From an uncultured SAR116 cluster alpha proteobacterium (GTDB taxonomy: Bacteria > Pseudomonadota > Alphaproteobacteria > Puniceispirillales > Marisalimonadaceae): a stretch of DNA of 64,000 bases. Shown here piece by piece: positions 56,423 through 64,000 of this stretch (position 1 is the first letter of the stretch; every line of letters begins with the position of its first letter). Location: positions 1-64,000 of the forward strand of contig CACMTN010000001.1 in NCBI GenBank assembly GCA_902616615.1, read 5' to 3'. A model generated the notes under the pieces. That model had not been told where the DNA came from and did no database searches. It saw only the letters and a list, made by a program, of their open reading frames with translations. The position numbers were made by a program, and so were the translations under genes.

Positions 56423-57367
56423 ATGTTAAATTTAAATAAAAAATCTAAATTTTTTTTTGATTGTCTACCATCATTTGATAGCGGTTATTTAGAAGTTGGG
56501 AATGAACATTCGATATACTTCGAGCAATATGGAAACCCCAAAGGTATACCCATACTTTTCTTGCATGGTGGCCCAGGTGCAGGGTTTTCAAATTCTCACA
56601 AAAGTTTTTTTGATCCAAATATTTACAGGGTTATTTTTTTTGATCAAAGAGGTTCTGGTAAAAGCATACCTTACGCTGAAACAAATTATAATAGTACCCA
56701 ACTTTTGATTTCAGATATTGAAGATTTAAGAAAGTCATTAAAGATAGATAAGTGGTATCTTTTTGGAGGATCTTGGGGAAGCACTTTAGCGTTATTATAT
56801 GGTATTGAATTTCCCAATAGATGTATGGGTTTTATTTTGAGAGGAATTTTTTTAGGTACTATAATTGAGATAAATTGGTTCTTATATGATATAAAAAAAT
56901 TTTTTCCAGAAGCTTATGATAAATTTATATCGTTCGTACCGCAAAATAAGAGAAATGATATTCTGGAATGGTTTTATAATCAACTACATAGTAACAATAG
57001 ATCACAAAGCTTAAAAGCAGCTTCTGTTTGGGCTGAATATGAAAATTCTTGTTCTTCTATTAATTATTCGCCACGACCAATTTCTGGTGAGCAGGCTCTT
57101 GCAATATCAAAAATAGAGACTCATTATTTTATGAATGATTGTTTTATAGAAGATAACTATATTATTAATAACTTGAATAAAATTTCTAATATAAAGTCCT
57201 TTATTGTACAGGGAAGGCATGACGTGATTTGCCCTCCATTCACGGCACTTAAACTTTCTGATTTTTGGAATGGTTCAAGAATTGAAATTGTTGATGATGC
57301 TGGTCATTCGGGTTTTGAAACTAATATCAGTAAAAAATTAATAAATGCTCTTCAAATGATTAAGTAA
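56423..57367 (+). CDS. pip: Proline iminopeptidase (S33 family)
   Basis: Alpha/beta hydrolase that removes N-terminal proline. 314 residues. The oxyanion segment is LHGGPGAGFSN, DQRGSGKS follows, the nucleophile elbow is GGSWGSTLALLYG, and the acid/His pair fall in GRHDVICPP and DDAGHSGFE. RSQSLKAASVWAEYENS in the cap domain is typical of proline iminopeptidases. It lies 26 bases after carD. Confidence 0.92.
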   Translation: MLNLNKKSKFFFDCLPSFDSGYLEVGNEHSIYFEQYGNPKGIPILFLHGGPGAGFSNSHKSFFDPNIYRVIFFDQRGSGKSIPYAETNYNSTQLLISDIEDLRKSLKIDKWYLFGGSWGSTLALLYGIEFPNRCMGFILRGIFLGTIIEINWFLYDIKKFFPEAYDKFISFVPQNKRNDILEWFYNQLHSNNRSQSLKAASVWAEYENSCSSINYSPRPISGEQALAISKIETHYFMNDCFIEDNYIINNLNKISNIKSFIVQGRHDVICPPFTALKLSDFWNGSRIEIVDDAGHSGFETNISKKLINALQMIK

Positions 57368-57436
57368 ACTGTTGATTAAATTTTTTTGAAAGGTTAACTT
57401 CTTAAAAATATTAATTTTAATAGGCTTTAACTAATT

Positions 57437-57685
57437 ATGACAAATCGTCAAGTAGATAAACTTACGTTTGAGGAAGCTATGAAAGAATTAGAAGAACTTG
57501 TAGATAGTCTTGATAAAGGAGATGTTTCACTAGATGAGGCAATAGCTGCGTATGATAGAGGGTCACAATTAAAAGATTATTGTCAAAAAAAACTACAAGA
57601 AGCAAAAATGAAAGTTGATACTATACAGTCATCAGACAATATTGACACTATTCCAGAAAAGTTATCACCTTTTAAACCTGATTAA
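57437..57685 (+). CDS. xseB: Exodeoxyribonuclease VII small subunit
   Basis: Small helical subunit of the single-strand-specific exonuclease VII. 82 residues with the conserved LTFEEAMKELEELVDSLDKGDVSLDEAIAAYDRG pattern (first and last parts diagnostic). It heads the xseB-ispA-dxs-tlyA cluster. The large subunit xseA is not in this window. Confidence 0.94.
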   Translation: MTNRQVDKLTFEEAMKELEELVDSLDKGDVSLDEAIAAYDRGSQLKDYCQKKLQEAKMKVDTIQSSDNIDTIPEKLSPFKPD

Positions 57686-57714
57686 TTTATAATAAAGTTA
57701 ATTAGGATAATTTA

Positions 57715-58632
57715 ATGATTGAATTTCAAAATAAGCTTGAAAAAAATTCTCTAGAAATCGACAGATTTCTAGATAGTTATTTACCATCTGGTAATGGCTT
57801 AAACTCCAAACTTTTTGAAGCAATGAGATACTCTTCAATTAGTGGTGGAAAAAAAATACGAGCTTATTTAGTTCTAGAGACTGGTCGTTTTATAAGTGCT
57901 ATTAATAATCATACACTTTCTAAATCAAAATATAATGAATTAATTGCCGTTGGATCAGCTGTGGAAGCAATTCATACTTATTCATTAATTCATGACGATT
58001 TACCAGCTATGGATAATTCTCCTATTAGAAGAGGAAAGGCTGCTAATCATATAAAATTTGATCATCATACTGCTATATTGGCTGGAGATGGACTTCTTAG
58101 TTGGGCTTTTCAAATATTAGGAGATAGAAATTTTATTTCTAATTCAGAAAAAAGATCTGAGATTTGTTTTATATTAGCAAAAGCTATTGGGCCAAATGGT
58201 ATGGTTGGAGGTCAACAAGCTGATATGGATTTAACAGAGAAGAAATCTTTAGATTTAGATAAGATAGAGTGGATTCAAAATCATAAAACAGGTGCATTAA
58301 TATCTTGTTGTGCCCATGTGGCGTCAATTTTATTAAATGCTAGTAACGATCAAAAAAGTAAACTTATTAACTATGCTAGTTATATTGGTTTAGCTTTTCA
58401 AATTGCTGACGATTTACTTGATCTTGATGGGAATGAGTATTCCATGGGAAAACCTATAGGGCAAGATAATAAAAATGAAACTCCTAATTTTGTAACGATA
58501 TTAGGTAAAGTAAAAGCTAAAAAAAGAGCCATAGAGGAATCTAATAAAGCAATAAATTTGATACAAAAATTTAAACAAGAATCAGAAAATCTTGTATCTT
58601 TAGCTAAATATACTGTAAGTAGAAATAAATAA
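57715..58632 (+). CDS. ispA: Farnesyl/geranyl diphosphate synthase (polyprenyl synthetase)
   Basis: Condenses IPP with DMAPP and GPP. 305 residues. The first Asp-rich motif is HDDLPAMDNSPIRRG, which has the DDxxxxD spacing of bacterial FPP synthases; the second is IADDLLDLDG. SSISGGKKIRAYLVLE near the N-terminus binds IPP. Adjacent to xseB and dxs in the standard order. FPP is the source of the haem A tail made by CtaB. Confidence 0.93.
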   Translation: MIEFQNKLEKNSLEIDRFLDSYLPSGNGLNSKLFEAMRYSSISGGKKIRAYLVLETGRFISAINNHTLSKSKYNELIAVGSAVEAIHTYSLIHDDLPAMDNSPIRRGKAANHIKFDHHTAILAGDGLLSWAFQILGDRNFISNSEKRSEICFILAKAIGPNGMVGGQQADMDLTEKKSLDLDKIEWIQNHKTGALISCCAHVASILLNASNDQKSKLINYASYIGLAFQIADDLLDLDGNEYSMGKPIGQDNKNETPNFVTILGKVKAKKRAIEESNKAINLIQKFKQESENLVSLAKYTVSRNK

Positions 58633-58666
58633 ATTTAAATTTGTTGTTATGGGTTTAAGTTAATCA

Positions 58667-60619
58667 ATGCCAATTAAAGATAAAAAAGATAAATCTATTA
58701 CCACACCGTTGCTCGATAAGGTAAATAATCCGAATGATCTTAAATTTATAAAATTAGAAGATCTTGATCAGCTTTCTTCAGAATTACGCTCTGATATGAT
58801 TGACATTGTGTCTAAAACAGGAGGACATTTAGGTGCAGGTTTGGGTGTTGTTGAGCTTGCTATCGCAATTCATTATGTTTTTGATACTCCTGACGATAGA
58901 TTAATTTGGGATGTTGGACATCAAGCATATCCTCACAAAATTTTAACTAATAGAAGACATGAAATGTCTACTCTAAGAAAATCTAAGGGTCTTTCAGGAT
59001 TTACAAAGCGAACAGAATCTATTTTTGATCCTTTTGGTGCAGGACATTCTTCAACATCAATTTCTGCAGCTCTAGGAATGGCTGTTGCAAGAGATAAACT
59101 TGGTAAATCTAACAATGTAATTGCTGTTATTGGTGATGGTGCAATGAGTGCTGGAATGGCATATGAAGCAATTAATAATGCCGGAGCTTTGAAAACTAAT
59201 TTATTAATTATTTTGAATGATAATGATATGTCTATAGCTCCTGCTGTGGGTGCGTTAAGCAATTATTTATCTAATGTTGTGTCAAGTCGACCGTTCAACA
59301 ATGTGAGGGAAATTGCTAAACAAATGGTTAATCTTTTTCCTAGAGAAGTTGGTGAAACAGCCAAAAGAGCTGAAAGTCTCGCAAGAAATTTTTTAAGAAA
59401 TGCGGAAGGTACTATTTTTAGTCAGATGGGTATGAATTATCTAGGTCCAATAGACGGACATGATGTTAAATCCATGGTTAAAATATTACAAAATCTAAAA
59501 AATGGTTCTCAGGATAAACCAATTTTACTTCATGTTGTAACAGAAAAGGGAAGAGGACATCCTTTTTCAAAAGGTTCTCACGAAAAATATCACGCTGTTT
59601 CTGAATTTAATGTAATTACTGGTGATTCAGTTAAATCAGCATCTAACGCGCCTACTTATACTAACGTTTTTGCAGAAACCTTGAGTAAAATTGCCGAAAA
59701 AGATAAAAAAGTTTTAGCCATAACCGCTGCCATGCCTTCAGGAACCGGATTAAATAAGTTTGCAGAAAAATTCCAAGATAGGTTTTATGATGTTGGAATT
59801 GCAGAACAACATGCTGTAACTTTTGCCGCTGGAATGGCATCAGAGGGTTTAAAACCATTTGTAGCTATTTATTCAACCTTTTTACAAAGAGCCTATGATC
59901 AAGTAGTTCATGATGTTGTAATACAAAATCTGCCTGTAAGATTTATGCTTGATAGAGCTGGATACGTAGGAGCTGATGGAGCAACTCATGCAGGGTCATT
60001 TGATTTAGCATACCTCTGTTGTTTACCAAATGTAGTAGTTATGGCACCTAGTGATGAAGCGGAGTTAGCAAAAATGGTTATGACTGCTTCTAAACACAGT
60101 GATGGTCCAATTTTTTGTAGATATCCAAGAGGTGAAGGAGAAGGTGTTGATATTACCGATATTGTACAAGATGTTAAAATTGGTAAAGGTAGAATTATTA
60201 AAAGAGGAAAAGATTTAGCAATTCTTGCTTTAGGTACAAGAGTAGGTTCTGCATTGAAAGTTGCTGATCATCTATTACAATATAATTTAAATATAACTGT
60301 CGCTGATGCACGTTTTGCAAAACCAATTGATACAGAATTAGTTGAAAAATTATGGAACGAACATCAAAAACTTATAATTATAGAAGAAGGTTCTGCAGGA
60401 GGATTTAGTTCTCATTGTTTACATTACTTATCATCTAAGGATCTTCTTAATAAGCATGATAAAGAAATTAAATGCTTAACAATGCCAGATAACTTTCAAG
60501 ATCACGCTTCTCAAAAAGAGCAACTTGCAAAAGCAGGTTTGGATACAGATGGGTTGATGAAGGTTGTTTCTAAAATGATACCTTTGTCGAATGTAAAAAA
60601 TAAATCTATTATTAACTAA
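58667..60619 (+). CDS. dxs: 1-deoxy-D-xylulose-5-phosphate synthase
   Basis: Thiamine-dependent first enzyme of the MEP pathway. 650 residues, full length. Visible motifs: SKTGGHLGAGLGVVELAIA, WDVGHQAYPHKILT, the ThDP site GDGAMSAGMAYEAINNAG...LNDNDMSI, and the catalytic Glu in VGIAEQHAVTFAAGMA. ATG start at 58667. It sits 34 bases after ispA. Confidence 0.97.
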   Translation: MPIKDKKDKSITTPLLDKVNNPNDLKFIKLEDLDQLSSELRSDMIDIVSKTGGHLGAGLGVVELAIAIHYVFDTPDDRLIWDVGHQAYPHKILTNRRHEMSTLRKSKGLSGFTKRTESIFDPFGAGHSSTSISAALGMAVARDKLGKSNNVIAVIGDGAMSAGMAYEAINNAGALKTNLLIILNDNDMSIAPAVGALSNYLSNVVSSRPFNNVREIAKQMVNLFPREVGETAKRAESLARNFLRNAEGTIFSQMGMNYLGPIDGHDVKSMVKILQNLKNGSQDKPILLHVVTEKGRGHPFSKGSHEKYHAVSEFNVITGDSVKSASNAPTYTNVFAETLSKIAEKDKKVLAITAAMPSGTGLNKFAEKFQDRFYDVGIAEQHAVTFAAGMASEGLKPFVAIYSTFLQRAYDQVVHDVVIQNLPVRFMLDRAGYVGADGATHAGSFDLAYLCCLPNVVVMAPSDEAELAKMVMTASKHSDGPIFCRYPRGEGEGVDITDIVQDVKIGKGRIIKRGKDLAILALGTRVGSALKVADHLLQYNLNITVADARFAKPIDTELVEKLWNEHQKLIIIEEGSAGGFSSHCLHYLSSKDLLNKHDKEIKCLTMPDNFQDHASQKEQLAKAGLDTDGLMKVVSKMIPLSNVKNKSIIN

Positions 60620-60647
60620 ACTTTAAAAATATTTTAGGATCTTTAAA

Positions 60648-61385
60648 ATAAGTAAAGAACGAATAGATAAACTTATGGTTTCAAAAGGCTTCGTTAAAAG
60701 TAGAGAGCAAGCTAATTCTATTCTTATGACTGGAAATGTGTTCGTTGAAAATAAGCGTGTTGAAAAACCTGGACAACAAGTATCACAAAATTCAAAAATT
60801 GAAATAAAAGGTAAAAGATATCCATGGGTGTCTAGGGGAGGTATCAAATTAAATAAAGCTATATTAGAATTTAATTTAGACTGTAATTCTATTATAGCAC
60901 TCGATATTGGAGCAAGCACAGGCGGTTTTACGGATGTTTTGTTAGTAAATGGAGCTAGTAAAATTTATGCAGTAGATGTTGGATATGGGCAATTAGATTG
61001 GAAATTGAGACAAGATAAAAGAGTCGTAGTTAAAGAAAAAACAAACGCCAGATATTTAACAGACGAAATAATTAAAGATCCTCTAGATGCCATAGTTTGC
61101 GATGCATCCTTTATATCGTTGAAGAAAGTTTTGCCTTCAGGTTTAGTTTTCTTAAAATCTCTTGGATGGCTAGTAGCTTTGATAAAACCGCAATTTGAAG
61201 TAGGTAAAAGTCTTGTCGGGAAGGGTGGTGTAGTAAGAGATCCAAAACTTCATGAAATAGTAGTTAATGATATAACAAAATGGATAGAATTCGAAATTAA
61301 AATGAACGTGTTAGGAGTTGTAGAAAGTCCTATTTTAGGCCCTAGCGGAAATAAAGAATTCTTAATTGTAGCTACAAAGATTTAA
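60648..61385 (+). CDS. tlyA: TlyA family rRNA 2'-O-methyltransferase/hemolysin homologue (probable AUA start)
   Basis: N-terminal S4 domain and FtsJ-like Rossmann methyltransferase domain (ALDIGASTGGFTDVLL, DASFISLKKVLP, LIKPQFEVGKSLVGKGGVV); relatives methylate ribosomal RNA. The first ATG (60675) cuts into the S4 domain. Upstream in frame are residues SKERIDKL, exactly what family members have right after Met (M-x-K-x-R-I-D-x-L), but the Met position is ATA at 60648, with AGGA (60636-60639) at 8 bases. I therefore place the start at 60648 and flag it; with 60675 the protein would have 236 residues. Last gene of the dxs cluster. Confidence 0.85.
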   Translation: MSKERIDKLMVSKGFVKSREQANSILMTGNVFVENKRVEKPGQQVSQNSKIEIKGKRYPWVSRGGIKLNKAILEFNLDCNSIIALDIGASTGGFTDVLLVNGASKIYAVDVGYGQLDWKLRQDKRVVVKEKTNARYLTDEIIKDPLDAIVCDASFISLKKVLPSGLVFLKSLGWLVALIKPQFEVGKSLVGKGGVVRDPKLHEIVVNDITKWIEFEIKMNVLGVVESPILGPSGNKEFLIVATKI

Positions 61386-61398
61386 TCCATCAAATTTT

Positions 61399-62493
61399 TT
61401 ATTTAACTTTTCCAATTTGACTTTCATGTTCTAACAATTGATCCAAAATGGTTATAGCCATCATAGCCTCTGCTACAGGAACAGCTCTAATTCCAACACA
61501 AGGATCGTGTCTGCCTTTTGTTTTAATTTTAATAGGTTCATTTTGTAAATTTATAGAATTTTTTTCTGTTAAAATAGAACTTGTTGGTTTAACAATAAAT
61601 TTGGCTACTATAGGTTGACCAGACGAAATTCCGCCTAAAATTCCACCAGAGTGATTAGAACCAAAATAATAATCACCTTTATTGTCAGGATAAATTTCAT
61701 CATTTGCTTCACTACCTGTTAAAGATGCTAAGTCAAAACCAGAACCAATTTCTACACCTTTAACAGCATTTATGCTCATTAAAGCTTCTGCAATTTGACT
61801 ATCCAATTTTTTATAAACTGGGCTTCCTAATCCTCTAGGAACATTTTCAGCAACAACTTCAATTATTGCACCAGCGCTATTTCCACTCTTCCTAAGATTG
61901 TCTAACCAAATTTCCCAATCATTAGCTGCTTTTGGATCTGCACAAAAAAAAGGATTTTTATTTACCTCATTCCAATCAAAATTTTTTCTATTAATTTTAT
62001 TTGGTCCTAACTGAATCACGCTAGCTCTAATTTTTATAGATTTTTTTATCTTATTCTCTAATACCTTAAATGCAATTGCACCTGCGGCAACTCTTACAGC
62101 GGTTTCTCTTGCGCTAGATCTACCACCACCTCTATAATCTCTTATTCCATATTTATTTTGATATGTAATATCAGCATGTCCTGGTCTAAATTGATTAGAA
62201 ATATCTGAATAATCTTTGCTTCTTTGATCTTCATTCTTTATGTTAAGCGCAATTGGGTGACCTGTAGTTTTACCCTCGAATGTTCCAGAAAGGATCTCTA
62301 CAATATCGTTTTCTTTTCTTTGTGTAACAAATTTAGATTGACCAGGTTTTCTTTTATCTAAGTAAACTTGTATGTCTTTTTCATTTATAGGAATTAAAGG
62401 AGGCACTCCATCTACTATGCATCCTATTGCTTTCCCATGACTTTCGCCAAAGCTAGTAAATTTAAAAATATGTCCAAAAGAGTTGCTTGCCAT
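61399..62493 (-). CDS. aroC: Chorismate synthase
   Basis: Forms chorismate from EPSP with reduced FMN, the end of the shikimate pathway. 364 residues. [18 protein letters not shown], the [14 protein letters not shown] segment, [18 protein letters not shown] and [18 protein letters not shown] are all diagnostic. Complete. Convergent with tlyA and 32 bases downstream of fabI, a common alphaproteobacterial pair. Confidence 0.97.
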   Translation of the reverse strand: MASNSFGHIFKFTSFGESHGKAIGCIVDGVPPLIPINEKDIQVYLDKRKPGQSKFVTQRKENDIVEILSGTFEGKTTGHPIALNIKNEDQRSKDYSDISNQFRPGHADITYQNKYGIRDYRGGGRSSARETAVRVAAGAIAFKVLENKIKKSIKIRASVIQLGPNKINRKNFDWNEVNKNPFFCADPKAANDWEIWLDNLRKSGNSAGAIIEVVAENVPRGLGSPVYKKLDSQIAEALMSINAVKGVEIGSGFDLASLTGSEANDEIYPDNKGDYYFGSNHSGGILGGISSGQPIVAKFIVKPTSSILTEKNSINLQNEPIKIKTKGRHDPCVGIRAVPVAEAMMAITILDQLLEHESQIGKVK

Positions 62494-62525
62494 TTAAATT
62501 CTTTCAATTAGAAAATATTAGTAAT

Positions 62526-63359
62526 TTAAATTTCTTTTTTTTCTGGAGACATGTCTGGTGCATCAATAGCTTTCATACCAACTACGTGATAACCGCAATC
62601 TACGTGATGTGTCTCACCAGTTACTCCGGCCGACAGATCAGATAAAAGATAAACACCGCATCCACCAACATCTTCTAACGTAACGTTTCTACGAAGTGGA
62701 GAATTATATTGATTCCATTTAAGTATATATCTAAAATCACCTATACCACTTGCAGCAAGGGTTTTAATAGGGCCTGCAGATAAACTATTTACCCTAATTT
62801 TACTATTTCCCAGATCTGCTGCTAAATATCTCACTGAAGATTCAAGTGCAGCCTTTGCAACTCCCATAACATTATAATGAGGCATAACTTTTTCCGCTCC
62901 ATAATAAGTAAGAGTAATCATAGATCCACCATTAGGCATCATTTCAGCGGCTCTCTGTGCGACCGCTGTGAATGAATACACAGATATATCCATTGTTTTA
63001 TAAAAGTTTTCTCTAGTTGTATCTATATACTCACCTTTTAACTCTTCTTTATCTGAATATGCTATCGCATGAACTAAAAAATCAATATTTTCCCATTTTT
63101 CTTTCAGTAGAGTGAATGTTTTGTCAATTGCTTCATCGCTTGAAACATCGCAGGGTATAACAATATTAGAACCAACAGATTCAGCAAGTGGATTAACCCT
63201 CTTTTGTAATGCTTCACCTTGATATGTAAATGCAATTTCTGCACCTTGTTTTGCAACTGCATCAGCTATACCCCAAGCAATAGATCTATCATTAGCGACA
63301 CCCATAACAATACCACGTTTGCCATGCATAATCCCGTTACTCCGGTTTTTTTGTTCCAT
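62526..63359 (-). CDS. fabI: Enoyl-ACP reductase (NADH), FabI
   Basis: Reduces enoyl-ACP in fatty acid elongation. 277 residues. MHGKRGIVMGVANDRSIAWGIA is the FabI cofactor-binding start, AYSDKEELKG follows the active-site strand, and the catalytic Tyr and Lys lie in LTYYGAEKVMPHYN and VMGVAKAALE. Typical C-terminus with GVTGETHHVDCGYHVVG. Upstream is a long AT-rich palindrome. Confidence 0.96.
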   Translation of the reverse strand: MEQKNRSNGIMHGKRGIVMGVANDRSIAWGIADAVAKQGAEIAFTYQGEALQKRVNPLAESVGSNIVIPCDVSSDEAIDKTFTLLKEKWENIDFLVHAIAYSDKEELKGEYIDTTRENFYKTMDISVYSFTAVAQRAAEMMPNGGSMITLTYYGAEKVMPHYNVMGVAKAALESSVRYLAADLGNSKIRVNSLSAGPIKTLAASGIGDFRYILKWNQYNSPLRRNVTLEDVGGCGVYLLSDLSAGVTGETHHVDCGYHVVGMKAIDAPDMSPEKKEI

Positions 63360-63410
63360 TATCTAATATTCCTGGTCTAAAAATCGTACTTTAAAAATTA
63401 AAATTAGATT

Positions 63411-63451
63411 ATTTCAAAATTATTATATAATTAATTATATTATTTTGAAAT
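63411..63451 (-). terminator. Large AT-rich palindrome between envelope gene and fabI
   Basis: Outer arms ATTTCAAAAT (63411-63420) and ATTTTGAAAT (63442-63451) are perfect 10-base complements; inside lies the 16-base perfect palindrome at 63425-63440. In the direction of transcription (minus strand) it is 25 bases after the glycine-zipper gene stop and is followed by T-rich sequence, so a terminator or a processing hairpin is possible. It is also in the fabI promoter region. Confidence 0.45.
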
Positions 63452-63475
63452 ATTTAACTATTATTAATTTGAAAC

Positions 63476-64000
63476 TTAATTAAGAGAATAACTTATTTTT
63501 TTTGTTAAAGTAATCAAATCTCCAGGGTTATAAGATTTATTACTATTCATAGAGATGGTTTCCCCATCTACATCTATAACTAGTTTATATCCACTAATTT
63601 GTTCTATAGTTTCAGTATGTATAACCTTTTGAACGCGACAAACCTCTTTTTCAACAAAATTTTGATTTGCTTCAGCTTTTTCATTTCTAACAACTTCTGA
63701 GCCAATCAAGGCTCCTATAGCTGTGGCTCCAGATTTGCCACCACCTTCACCAAGTCTATTGCCTATAGCACCACCAATCAAAGCCCCAATAAAATTATCA
63801 GCACCAAACTTATTGGCATCTGCATTTACTGGTACTCTTTGAATTGAGCATCTTTTTTCATTTCTTGGGACTTTTTGTGTAGAATATTTTTTAAGTACTT
63901 CAACTGAAGAAACAGATCCGGTTACTTGATAAAAACTTGTTTTTGAGTAAGCGTTACTAGTAAGTAATACTATCGATCCAAATAATAAGAAATTTTTAAG
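63476..64000 (-). CDS. Glycine-zipper envelope protein (17 kDa antigen-like), N-terminus cut by window edge
   Basis: The frame is open to the right edge, so the first residues lie outside. What is seen starts with a signal peptide (LKNFLLFGSIVLLTSNAYS), then a variable region, then a glycine zipper (FIGALIGGAIGNRLGEGGGKSGATAIGALIG) and a C-terminal beta domain with a cysteine in VEKEVCRVQKV. This layout is that of glycine-zipper 2TM proteins related to the rickettsial 17 kDa surface antigen. No lipobox is visible in the part seen. The TTG at 63781 is internal and is not the start. Role in the envelope is inferred. Confidence 0.8.
   Translation of the reverse strand, partial: LKNFLLFGSIVLLTSNAYSKTSFYQVTGSVSSVEVLKKYSTQKVPRNEKRCSIQRVPVNADANKFGADNFIGALIGGAIGNRLGEGGGKSGATAIGALIGSEVVRNEKAEANQNFVEKEVCRVQKVIHTETIEQISGYKLVIDVDGETISMNSNKSYNPGDLITLTKKISYSLN

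Overview
The window is one gene-dense stretch of bacterial chromosome with very low GC (about 30% by eye), short or absent intergenic gaps, many 1-12 nt gene overlaps, and few classical GC-rich terminators. Gene content and order are alphaproteobacterial: coxB-coxA-ctaB-ctaG-coxC-surf1 followed by thrC and an M16 peptidase; ispH-thrB-rnhA; an F0-only ATP synthase operon with both b and b' subunits; rsmB-heparinase-purH; Suv3-like helicase-S4-fdxA-carD; xseB-ispA-dxs-tlyA; and aroC-fabI. Base composition and compactness suggest a streamlined, free-living marine lineage of the SAR11/HIMB59/AEGEAN-169 kind. I cannot place it more exactly from sequence alone. I recognise no rRNA, tRNA, CRISPR array, prophage, transposase or integrase, and no gene-free stretch exceeds 300 bases (the largest is 265 bases, upstream of coxB).

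Layout. 1-2.5 kb: 3' part of a glutathione synthesis gene (gshA) and tldD. 2.6-11.3 kb: a complete aa3-type cytochrome oxidase cluster with its haem and copper assembly factors, including a 46-residue membrane protein between ctaB and ctaG, running into thrC and the peptidase. 11.3-16.8 kb: yqgE, a DsbD/ScsB-type reductase, a peroxiredoxin, rnhA, thrB, ispH. 16.9-19.8 kb: a small lipoprotein and the F0 operon atpI-B-E-F'-F. 19.9-25.6 kb: smc, a DsbA-like oxidoreductase, a DUF721 protein, and mutY with a disturbed 5' end. 25.6-35 kb: purH, heparinase-like protein, rsmB, a 54-residue SDHAF4 homologue, DUF1491, a PanE-like reductase, an acyl-CoA ligase, pgi. 35-38.7 kb: copper chaperone, metY, dusA, ispZ. 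38.7-45.6 kb: a complete cytochrome c maturation operon ccmABCDEFGHI on the minus strand, including a 52-residue ccmD. 45.8-52.1 kb: the most accessory-looking part, with a CoA-transferase, a hydroxyacid dehydrogenase, a stand-alone inverse-autotransporter beta-barrel coupled to a secreted cysteine-rich protein, and a thiamine-diphosphate enzyme paired with a catalytically degenerate SDR. 52.2-64 kb: helicase, S4 protein, ferredoxin, carD, peptidase, isoprenoid precursor genes, tlyA, aroC, fabI and a truncated glycine-zipper envelope protein.

How it fits together. The window is dominated by aerobic respiration and its maturation: cytochrome oxidase, copper delivery (CtaG, PCuAC), haem A (CtaB, SURF1), cytochrome c maturation (Ccm), thiol redox supply in the periplasm (ScsB/DsbD-like, DsbA-like, CcmG), a succinate dehydrogenase assembly factor and the ATP synthase membrane sector. 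The best candidate for an undescribed system is the two-gene locus at 47.9-49.7 kb: an intimin/invasin-type barrel that ends where a passenger would normally begin, translationally coupled to a separate secreted protein. Other points worth attention are noncanonical or broken starts in mutY and tlyA, a hairpin and repeated leader element around atpE, and an Asp-to-Asn change at the predicted Mg site of cytochrome oxidase subunit I.
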